Positions 35,328 to 43,254 of a stretch of DNA of 64,000 nucleotides are shown in pieces. Position numbers and translations under genes: made by a program. Under the pieces are notes generated by a model. The model did not search any database and was not told where the DNA came from. It saw only the letters and a program-made list of their open reading frames with translations. Within the stretch, counting starts at the first letter, position 1; the number at the start of each line of letters is the position of its first letter. This DNA comes from Caryophanales bacterium (GTDB lineage Bacteria; Bacillota; Bacilli; JARBTR01), in the NCBI GenBank assembly GCA_029240105.1, contig JARBTR010000003.1, forward strand, positions 56,411 through 120,410, in the 5' to 3' direction.

Positions 35328-36638
35328 TCAATTGTTTTGTGTATCTGAACCATTAGAAGATCCGTTTTCAGGGTCTAAAGGATTAGGTATGGTTCCGTCT
35401 GTTCCACCAGTACCAGTACCAGTACCAGTACCAGTACCAGTACCAGTACCAGTACCAGTACCAGTACCAGTACCAGTACCAGTACCAGTACCAGTACCAG
35501 TACCACCAGTGCCAGTGCCAGTACCAGTACCCGTTCCAGTACCAGTACCAGTGCCAGTACCAGTACCAGTACCAGTGCCAGTACCAGTACCAGTTCCATT
35601 GCCACCTGTTCCACCAGTACTACCAGATGTACCAGTGTTTTGTGTCGACTTGCCTTTTAACAAATCTGCATCAAGATTCTTATAAGCACCTTCATCCTTA
35701 ATTGGTAAACCAAGATGTTCTCGAAGAAGGGTAATTAGACGTATCCGTTCTTCATGTAAGATTACTTGGTAAGAACCACCATTTATAGTTTCGCTTGCAG
35801 CGTTTACTTGCATAGACTCTATATTATTAATCGCAGCAGAATAGGTTTTTCTTAATTTCCACATTTCTTCTAAAGTTAAATTTGTTTTTACGTTTTTTCC
35901 TACAGCCTTGAAGATAGATTGAAATTTCGTGAAGGAAGAAAAATTAGCAGTATCTTGAACTATTTGTTTTATAACAGTTCGTTGTCGTTCCTGTCGACCG
36001 TAATCTCCCCTTGGATCTGAGTAACGTATTCTTACATAAACTAATGCAAAATCACCTGTTAAGTGTTGTTTTCCTTTAGGGAAAACAATTTTATCAACCC
36101 AAATTTTGTATGGATTATCAACAGTTATACCACCTAAGGCGTCTACCATATCTGTAAAACCTTCAAAATTGATTTGTGCAAAGTAATCAATTGGAATATC
36201 CAATAAGTTCTCAACTGTTTTTATCGTTAAGTCCGCTCCACCAATGCTAAAAGCAGAATTGATTTTGGTATAGCCTTTACGGCCAGGTATTTCAACCCGT
36301 GTGTCCCGTGGTATGCTCAACATTTTGACTGTGTTTAACTTTGGGTTAATCGTGACGACAATCATTGTGTCGGATCGGCCTTTGTCACCTTTCCCTGAAG
36401 CTTCAACACCCATTAAAAGTATTGAAATCGGTTCAAGTTTTTCTAGATTTACTGCCTTTTCACGTTTGCTAGATTTCTTTTTATCGACATGAACTTTGTT
36501 CATCATATTTGAAAAGCTAAAATAGAAAAATAATGCGTAAGTCAGTATGCTCAGGAGAAGAACAGAAACGGTTGAAATGATTATGATTTTTTTTCTTCTT
36601 GTACCTTTTTCCTTTACTTTTGCAGTTCTTGAACCCAT
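35328..36638 (-). CDS. LytR-CpsA-Psr (LCP) family cell-wall polymer transferase with C-terminal Gly-Thr repeat tail
   Basis: GRSDTMIVVTINPKLNTVKMLSIPRDTRVEIPG; DYGRQERQRTVI; tail (GT)n. Confidence 0.92.
   Translation of the reverse strand: MGSRTAKVKEKGTRRKKIIIISTVSVLLLSILTYALFFYFSFSNMMNKVHVDKKKSSKREKAVNLEKLEPISILLMGVEASGKGDKGRSDTMIVVTINPKLNTVKMLSIPRDTRVEIPGRKGYTKINSAFSIGGADLTIKTVENLLDIPIDYFAQINFEGFTDMVDALGGITVDNPYKIWVDKIVFPKGKQHLTGDFALVYVRIRYSDPRGDYGRQERQRTVIKQIVQDTANFSSFTKFQSIFKAVGKNVKTNLTLEEMWKLRKTYSAAINNIESMQVNAASETINGGSYQVILHEERIRLITLLREHLGLPIKDEGAYKNLDADLLKGKSTQNTGTSGSTGGTGGNGTGTGTGTGTGTGTGTGTGTGTGTGTGTGTGGTGTGTGTGTGTGTGTGTGTGTGTGTGTGTGTGGTDGTIPNPLDPENGSSNGSDTQNN
35404..35600. repeat. 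Imperfect hexanucleotide microsatellite (CCAGTA)n
   Basis: Tandem ccagta units with few interruptions (ccagtg, cccgtt); encodes GTGTGT on minus strand. Confidence 0.95.
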
Positions 36639-36806
36639 TTATATTCACCTAGATGTCATTTTTTTGTCGAGTAAACATTATAACATGATATAGATTAATT
36701 TTCCTTTAAACTTTAAGGAAGTTTTGAATTTGTTGTGTACAAAACTTTTAAAAATGATTATAAATGTTACTATAAAAATAAAGAAATTTTCATGAGGAGA
36801 ACGATC

Positions 36807-37067
36807 ATGTTAAAAACAAGAACGGACTTTGCCTCACAATCTGATTATAAAAAATATACTCGTTCATCTGAGTTTATGCATACGTATAAAGTCTACGGAA
36901 AAACAGCAGCAGAAATTCAACAAGATATGTGTTTTCCGTGCAATTGGATGCATTTTCTTGAGGCTGCTGTAAAGTTTGTGAACGATAATCCAGCTGCTCG
37001 GGAATATACAGCATTTGATATGTTTGAATTGGTTGATGAAATCATGGAGTATATGTTTAAGGGTTAA
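36807..37067 (+). CDS. Hypothetical protein (86 aa)
   Basis: AGGAG before ATG 36807, followed by terminator. Confidence 0.6.
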   Translation: MLKTRTDFASQSDYKKYTRSSEFMHTYKVYGKTAAEIQQDMCFPCNWMHFLEAAVKFVNDNPAAREYTAFDMFELVDEIMEYMFKG

Positions 37068-37086
37068 ACGAATCTTTATTTATGTG

Positions 37087-37121
37087 AAAAAGAGAAGCTG
37101 CATTTTGTGAGCTTCTCTTTT
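37087..37121 (+). terminator. Terminator
   Basis: AAAAGAGAAGC ... GCTTCTCTTTT. Confidence 0.85.
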
Positions 37122-37162
37122 GTTAAGTTTAAAGTTTTAATTTTTTCTGAAATTGTAGCAAA

Positions 37163-38194
37163 TTAACTGTTCAAATAGAGCGAAATCAACTTCATTGTGT
37201 TGTATACGGAATCATAATGACTTCTTTCCATACCGTGGCTTGCTGAAACGCCAGGGCCAATTAAACCACCCTGAACATCATGGCCTGCTCGTAGAGAAGC
37301 ACTTACATCAGAACCATAAAAAGGGTAAATATCAACAGCATATTTTAAATTGTTTTCTTTTGCTAATTGGATCAATTTGTTTGTAAGTTCATAATCGTAT
37401 GGTCCTGATGAATCCTTTGCGCAAATGGAAACGTCATGTTCCGTACAACTTAAATCCTCCCCGATACAGCCCATGTCCACTGCCAATAATTCACTAATCC
37501 CTTCAGGTAGATGTGCCATTCCATGTCCGACTTCTTCGTAGGTAGAGATAAGGACTTTAACATTATGTTTCGGGATAATTTTGTTGTCTTTTAAATGCTT
37601 CAAAACACCAAAAATAGCCCCTATGGATAGTTTATCATCTAGAAATCGGGATTTTATAAAGTCAGTTTCTGTTATTTCAGTCTTTGTATCGATACAAATG
37701 AAATCCCCATTAGAAATCCCCAGTTTTTCAACTTCTTCTTTGCTTTGAACGACACAGTCCAAACGAACATGCATAGTTTCTTCATTTCGTGCAGCTGTGG
37801 AAGCCTCTTTATGAACATGAATTGCAGGACTGTTCGACAATATGGTTCCCGTATAAACTTTTCCATCACGTGTATAAACTTTACAATATTCAGAGTCTAA
37901 TGTTGGTAATGTGGGACCTCCAATTTTTGTGATAGCTAATGTACCATTTGCCTTAATGGACCGTACCATGAGGCCTAATGTATCAACATGTGCACATAGT
38001 CCAATTATTTTATCTGACTTTCCATTGATTGATATAATGCCATTTCCCTTATTCGTTCTTTCAAAAGTATAGCCAAGTTCTTCTACAAATTTTTGGATTT
38101 TTATCATCACAGTATTTGTAAAGCCAGTAGGGCTGTCTGTTTGCAAAATTTCTTTCGTAAAGCTATACACGTATTGCTTATCAAAATCGATCAT
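37163..38194 (-). CDS. M42 family metallopeptidase / glutamyl aminopeptidase-like
   Basis: GLCAHVDTLG; STYEEVGHGMAHLP; AVDMGCIG; SHGMERSHYDS. Confidence 0.9.
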   Translation of the reverse strand: MIDFDKQYVYSFTKEILQTDSPTGFTNTVMIKIQKFVEELGYTFERTNKGNGIISINGKSDKIIGLCAHVDTLGLMVRSIKANGTLAITKIGGPTLPTLDSEYCKVYTRDGKVYTGTILSNSPAIHVHKEASTAARNEETMHVRLDCVVQSKEEVEKLGISNGDFICIDTKTEITETDFIKSRFLDDKLSIGAIFGVLKHLKDNKIIPKHNVKVLISTYEEVGHGMAHLPEGISELLAVDMGCIGEDLSCTEHDVSICAKDSSGPYDYELTNKLIQLAKENNLKYAVDIYPFYGSDVSASLRAGHDVQGGLIGPGVSASHGMERSHYDSVYNTMKLISLYLNS

Positions 38195-38403
38195 TTAATT
38201 TCCTCCATTTATAGTTTACAGCTAGAGTTATATATATTTTTCCTTATATGAATTTTACATAAAAAAAGAAATAATAGGTAGTTAAATATCTGTTTTTTGG
38301 GATAAGGTTTAAAATAAAAGAGTAACTCAAGATTAAATACATTTTACTGTTTCGAGTCGAGGACTTTCTTAAAAAAATTTTATAAAATTTCTCTCGAAAA
38401 ATG

Positions 38404-38434
38404 TTGACTCTAACGTTGCGTGATAGTATAGGAT
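38404..38434 (+). promoter_or_regulatory. Candidate MerR-type promoter with long spacer and internal dyad
   Basis: TTGACT-N19-TAGGAT; imperfect dyad ACTCTAACG-ttg-CGTGATAGT within the spacer. Confidence 0.5.
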
Positions 38435-38474
38435 GATAGTAGATGTTAGAAAACATCTGATTGGGGGCGATGAT

Positions 38475-39239
38475 GTGTATAAAATCAAACAGGTTGCTGA
38501 GCTAGCTGGTGTGAGTGTCCGGACGCTTCACCACTATGATGATATTGGCTTATTAAAACCTGAGATTGCGCCAAATGGATACCGTTTATATAGTGAAGAT
38601 GATTTTTTAAAATTACAGCAAATATTGTTTTTTAAAGAACTGGATTTTCCACTTGACGAAATTAAACAGATTTTAAACCATCCAGACTTTGACAGAGATA
38701 ATACACTTCGTAAGCATAAACACTTATTAGAGGTCAAAAAGAATCGCCTTGAAAAAATTATAAAAACAGTGGATGATACACTCCATTCATTAAAAGGAGG
38801 AACTAAAATGTCAAAAGAAAAAATGTTTAATTCTTTTAGTATGAAAGAAATAGAAGAACATCAGAAGAAATATGAGAAGGAAGTTGAAGAAAGATGGGGC
38901 GGAACTGATGCGTATACTGAGTCTGTTCGAAAAACAAAAAGCTATACAGAAGCGGATTGGAAACGTATTCATGAGGAAGCTGCAGAAATTACTAAGAAAT
39001 TTATTACTGCAATGGAGATTGGTCCAGATTCTGATTTAGCTATGGAAGCGTGCAAGTTGCATCGCCAACACATTACTGACAGCTATTACAAATGTACCTT
39101 AGAAATCTACCGCGGCCTTGGTGAAATGTATGTAGCTGATGAGCGTTTCACAAAGAATATTGATAAAGCAAAAGAAGGTCTTGCTTCATTTATGCGTGAA
39201 GCGATGATTGTTTATTGCGATAGAGCTGAAGGTAAATAA
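38475..39239 (+). CDS. MerR-family regulator with TipAS-like ligand domain (GTG start)
   Basis: YKIKQVAELAGVSVRTLHHYDDIGLLKP + TipAS-type helical C-terminus. Confidence 0.9.
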   Translation: MYKIKQVAELAGVSVRTLHHYDDIGLLKPEIAPNGYRLYSEDDFLKLQQILFFKELDFPLDEIKQILNHPDFDRDNTLRKHKHLLEVKKNRLEKIIKTVDDTLHSLKGGTKMSKEKMFNSFSMKEIEEHQKKYEKEVEERWGGTDAYTESVRKTKSYTEADWKRIHEEAAEITKKFITAMEIGPDSDLAMEACKLHRQHITDSYYKCTLEIYRGLGEMYVADERFTKNIDKAKEGLASFMREAMIVYCDRAEGK

Positions 39240-39260
39240 GAATTATAAAATACAAATAAG

Positions 39261-39293
39261 AAACGCAGTTTGATTCATTCAACTGCGTTTTTT
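39261..39293 (+). terminator. Terminator
   Basis: AAACGCAGTT ... AACTGCGTTT + T. Confidence 0.88.
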
Positions 39294-39597
39294 GTTGATT
39301 CCTTTTATTTATTGCGCTGTTGGGAGTAATCCTAATGGCGTTTTTTTATGAAGGTAACGGTAAGGGATGTTTTTGATAGGTCAAAGAAAGAGTGATGTTG
39401 AGAGATCGTTTTGTACTAGGAGGATTTGGAATTATCCTTGTTAATTCAGATTGAAAAAGATATTAGTAACAGCTTCAACTGTATTTTATGTAAGAGGATA
39501 TGCCCTCTTACATCAGTAAATTTTTACCTAACATAAAAAATTAAAAAGATGTTCGCTTATTTCAGAAGAATATTTGTGTTAAAATTCGTATAAAATA

Positions 39598-39611
39598 AGA
39601 ATATATGTTCG
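39598..39611. promoter_or_regulatory. Candidate LexA/SOS box
   Basis: AGAATATATGTTCG, 12/14 to CGAACATATGTTCG, upstream of Y-family polymerase. Confidence 0.6.
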
Positions 39612-39652
39612 TATGCGAGATGGAAGTTTAATTCGAAATAAAGGAGAAAAAG

Positions 39653-40927
39653 ATGTTTGATTACAGTCATTTACCAACACAAGATATCCTATGCATCGAT
39701 ATGCGTTCGTTTTATGCAAGTTGCAGCTGTGTCATGCTTAATTTGGATCCGCTTAAAACCCATCTTGCTGTTGTAGGTAGTCTGAAACACCCAGGAAGTG
39801 TCATATTAGCAGCTACTCCGAGTTTAAAAAGGGAATTCGGGATTAAGACGGCATCACGTTTTTATGAAATTCCAGTAGATGATCGAATACACCTTGTAGA
39901 GCCAGCTATGTACACCTATCTCCGTATTTCGAGTGAAATTAGCAGGGTTTTCAATCGATATGCGCCTAAAAAGAATATCTATATTTATAGCGTAGATGAG
40001 GCTTTTATATGTTTAGACGGCACTAAAAAAATTTTTGGATCTGCGGAAGAAGTGGCTGAAAAAATAATAGATGAAATTTTACGTGAATTTGGGTTGGCGT
40101 GTTGTATCGGAATTGGGCCCAATATGCTTCTGTCAAAAATTGCTTTAGATGTTGATGCAAAAAAAACGACGGGAACAAAAGTAGCACGGTGGACTTACGA
40201 AGATGTTCCCCAAAAACTTTGGCCAATTTCTCCACTTCGTGAGATGTGGGGAATAGGTGGTCAAATGCAAAATCACCTAAACGGATTAGGAATATACAGT
40301 GTCGGGGATTTAGCCAACTATGATTTAAAAAAGCTAGAGAAAAAATTTGGTGTTATGGGCAAGCAACTCTATTATCACGCCTGGGGTATTGATTTTTCTG
40401 AGATTGGCGGTACGGTACAACCGCGGAGTCATAGTATTGGAAATGGTCAGATGCTTATGCGTGATTTTTATAAAATAGATGAAATTAAGGTTGCCATTTT
40501 GGAGATGTGCGAAGAGGTTGCGAGAAGAGCGCGTAAACGAGGAGTAGCAGGCAGGACAATTAGTTTAGGTCTTCATTACAGTAAAAAATCGACTCATAAA
40601 GGATTTTATCGTTCCAAAACAATTGAACGTCTAACTTGTGTAACACTTGATATCTATGAGGTGTGTCTTGAGTTATTTAAGGAATTCCATGTGGAAGGCA
40701 TGGCGGTACGCAAAATTCAAATAAGACTTGGAAATTGTGAGACGGATACGGGAGTGTATCAGCTCGATTTGTTTAATGAAAAAAGATACAAACACCGAGA
40801 TATTGGATTTGTAATGGATAGTATTCGAGAAAGATATGGAAAAAATGCTTTACTACGTGCAGTTTCCGCAACAGAAAATGCGACGGCTAAACGAAGAAAT
40901 GCATTAATCGGTGGGCATAGAGCTTAA
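39653..40927 (+). CDS. Y-family DNA polymerase (UvrX/YqjW type)
   Basis: CIDMRSFYASCS; IYIYSVDEAFICLDGT; WGIGGQMQNHL. Confidence 0.92.
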   Translation: MFDYSHLPTQDILCIDMRSFYASCSCVMLNLDPLKTHLAVVGSLKHPGSVILAATPSLKREFGIKTASRFYEIPVDDRIHLVEPAMYTYLRISSEISRVFNRYAPKKNIYIYSVDEAFICLDGTKKIFGSAEEVAEKIIDEILREFGLACCIGIGPNMLLSKIALDVDAKKTTGTKVARWTYEDVPQKLWPISPLREMWGIGGQMQNHLNGLGIYSVGDLANYDLKKLEKKFGVMGKQLYYHAWGIDFSEIGGTVQPRSHSIGNGQMLMRDFYKIDEIKVAILEMCEEVARRARKRGVAGRTISLGLHYSKKSTHKGFYRSKTIERLTCVTLDIYEVCLELFKEFHVEGMAVRKIQIRLGNCETDTGVYQLDLFNEKRYKHRDIGFVMDSIRERYGKNALLRAVSATENATAKRRNALIGGHRA

Positions 40928-40971
40928 ACTATGCAGAATTAAGTGAGTGTAGATAGTCAGGGGGTAAGAGA

Positions 40972-41307
40972 ATGGGAGATAGAGGTTTAATGAAATGGGC
41001 AGCATTCATGATGCCGGAGCATAATACGATGTTAAAAAACTGGAAAAGGGAAGATGATTACGAAGACCGCATTCTACTGTCAGATGAACAATTGGAAGAG
41101 TTAAGTAATAGTTTGAACGAGGCGATTTCTTGTGGCAAACAAGTATGGTTGAAACATTATGTAGAGAAGTTTAAATTTTATCAAAAAGTACATTGTCAAA
41201 TTATTTGTTGTGATCCAATTTATCAAACAATACAAATTAATGTGCTGGATAATGGAGTTACGCAGATAGTCTCGTTAAAGGATATTATGCATATAGAGCT
41301 CATCTAA
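40972..41307 (+). CDS. YolD-like protein
   Basis: DRGLMKWAAFMMPEHNTML, directly after Y-polymerase. Confidence 0.88.
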   Translation: MGDRGLMKWAAFMMPEHNTMLKNWKREDDYEDRILLSDEQLEELSNSLNEAISCGKQVWLKHYVEKFKFYQKVHCQIICCDPIYQTIQINVLDNGVTQIVSLKDIMHIELI

Positions 41308-41354
41308 TAGTTTGTTTAAATTTCAAACTTTAAAAGAAAGGAGAATGGGGTGCT

Positions 41355-41732
41355 TTGATTAACTTAACATCTGAAGAAAGGGATCAATTAGAACAGGGTA
41401 TTTATTTACCGATGATTTTAAGTTTGTTAGAGAGAAATAAAAAACTAGCAGAATTCCACTTTAAAATTAGTGAACCGTTTGTAGCCTTTTTTGATTCCAT
41501 TTCGAAGGACGTTCAAGCGAAACTTCATGAAGTGCATAGATATATGAAGAGACATAGAATGAAAGTATCCGAAGTAGAGCGTGATGATTTATTTACTATC
41601 TATTCCTTTCAAGTACGAGGTTATGAAGAAAGGCATAGTTATTTCAATTTTCACATGAGAAATGAAGTTCAAAGACAACTTACCATGTTTTTATTAGAAA
41701 AAGAACAATCAAATGAGAATGAAAATAAATAA
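41355..41732 (+). CDS. Conserved hypothetical protein (possibly YhjD-like)
   Basis: RBS AAAGGAG and TTG start; family guess from memory only. Confidence 0.45.
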   Translation: MINLTSEERDQLEQGIYLPMILSLLERNKKLAEFHFKISEPFVAFFDSISKDVQAKLHEVHRYMKRHRMKVSEVERDDLFTIYSFQVRGYEERHSYFNFHMRNEVQRQLTMFLLEKEQSNENENK

Positions 41733-41808
41733 TCAAACATCATCCTTTTATGAAATTTAAGTTTTCTTGTAATATAATGTAGGAAACTAGTTACAACATG
41801 GGAGAAGA

Positions 41809-42705
41809 ATGATGAAATCAATAAATGAATTGTTAGAAAAATCAATTGAAAAGAAAGGTGCCGTGATAGCTGTTGCGGTTGCACAAGACGGTCATGTGCT
41901 TGAAGCTGTTAATGAAGCATATCAACTTGGAATTGCAGATTTCAAATTAGTTGGCGATAAACGCGAAATGGAACATATAGCAAAAAGTTTAGAAATAGAT
42001 TTAACGCCATTTGAAATTTTTGATATCCCAGAGGCTATAGAAGCAACATATAAAGCGGTTGAGCTTGTTTCAAATAACAGAGCATCAGCACTTATGAAAG
42101 GACTTGTTGACACATCAATTGTTATGAAGGCCGCTCTTGATAAACAAATAGGGTTACGAACAGATAAAAAACTGAGTCATATAGCTGTTTTTGAAGTCCC
42201 TATGTATCATAAATTAGTGTACGTAACGGATTCTGCTATTAACATTGCACCGGATTTAAATACAAAAAAAGAAATTATTCAAAATGCTGTTGATGCCGTT
42301 CGTAAAACGGGCATCCATCAACCGAAAGTAGCTTTATTAGCTGCTAAAGAAAAAGTAGATGAAAAAATGCCAGTAACATTAGAATATGAGAAACTAGTTG
42401 AAATGAGTAATAATGGAGAGATCGAAAATTCGATTATTGCAGGGCCGTTACCACTTGATGTTGCCGTATCGAAAGATGCTGCAGAAACAAAAAAAGTAGA
42501 AAATCCAGTTTGTGGAGATGCAGATATCTTATTTTGTCCAAATATTGAATCAGGAAATATATTGTATAAATCACTTGCTTTTTTAGCCGATGCCAAAAAT
42601 GGGGGGATTGTCTTGGGGGCAAAGGCACCCATTATTATGACCTCTAGAGCAGATAGCAGTGAGAGTAAATTGATTGCAATTGCACTTGGAACGATTTTTA
42701 ACTAA
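41809..42705 (+). CDS. Phosphate butyryl/acetyltransferase-family protein (Ptb-like)
   Basis: SALMKGLVDTSIVMKAAL; GPLPLDVAVSKDAA; IVLGAKAPIIMTSRADS. Confidence 0.88.
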   Translation: MMKSINELLEKSIEKKGAVIAVAVAQDGHVLEAVNEAYQLGIADFKLVGDKREMEHIAKSLEIDLTPFEIFDIPEAIEATYKAVELVSNNRASALMKGLVDTSIVMKAALDKQIGLRTDKKLSHIAVFEVPMYHKLVYVTDSAINIAPDLNTKKEIIQNAVDAVRKTGIHQPKVALLAAKEKVDEKMPVTLEYEKLVEMSNNGEIENSIIAGPLPLDVAVSKDAAETKKVENPVCGDADILFCPNIESGNILYKSLAFLADAKNGGIVLGAKAPIIMTSRADSSESKLIAIALGTIFN

Positions 42706-42922
42706 TAAAACAGAAAATTTAAAAAGAACAGATTTTGTTCTGAAAAATTTTTTTAAATAGTCTATTTCAACGAAACAAAGTAAAAGATAGGAAAAGTCGA
42801 ACAAATTCAAAATGATGATTCTGTCTGAGTGCACCATTATCAAATGAAATTAGATAAGGAAGTTTAATTCATTACAATCAACTATCCCTTGGATTTGGGA
42901 TGTACATAAAATAAATAAATAT

Positions 42923-43005
42923 AAAAGGAGTAGTTAATGTAAACTGCACCGAATTTGTTAGACAAAAAATCTAACTTAGGTGTGTGTCACAAATGCTACT
43001 CTTTT
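42923..43005. repeat. Palindromic element nested in outer stem (related to 26622-26701)
   Basis: Outer GAGTAG/CTACTC flanked by AAAA/TTTT; middle TGCACC/GGTGTG; inner GTTAGA-caaaaaa-TCTAAC. Confidence 0.65.
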
Positions 43006-43254
43006 CTAATCTAATAATAAACAAAAGAAAATATAGTGTATGTCATGAACTTTTCATAAAAAATTAAGAAAAATAATTTAAAAAAATGATAAAATGAAAA
43101 ACTAGGAATAAAATAGAGGGTGTGTGTCTCTTTTATTGGTAAAATTTATCAATAAAAATGCACTTTGCTTTGCTCATACAAAGAAGAAGACTATAATTTA
43201 AAATGTTCTAGACAATAGTTAAAATGAAGAACATTAAAAAGGAAGCTCTAAAAA

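Noticed and set aside
35404-35600. Possible CRISPR array
   Set aside because: Tandem 6-bp units without unique spacers, and it lies inside a coding sequence.
35332-35685. Plus-strand ORF of VPVPVP and minus-strand LVLVLV ORF over the LCP tail
   Set aside because: Open only because the hexamer repeat has no stops in several frames; the LCP frame has full domain support.
36635-36690. CACCTAGATGTCATTTTTTTGTC resembling one arm of the palindromic element
   Set aside because: No matching second arm; CACCT is simply the complement of the LCP gene RBS region.
41809-42705. Full butyrate kinase pathway
   Set aside because: Only a Ptb-like gene is present; no buk or acyl-CoA genes adjacent.
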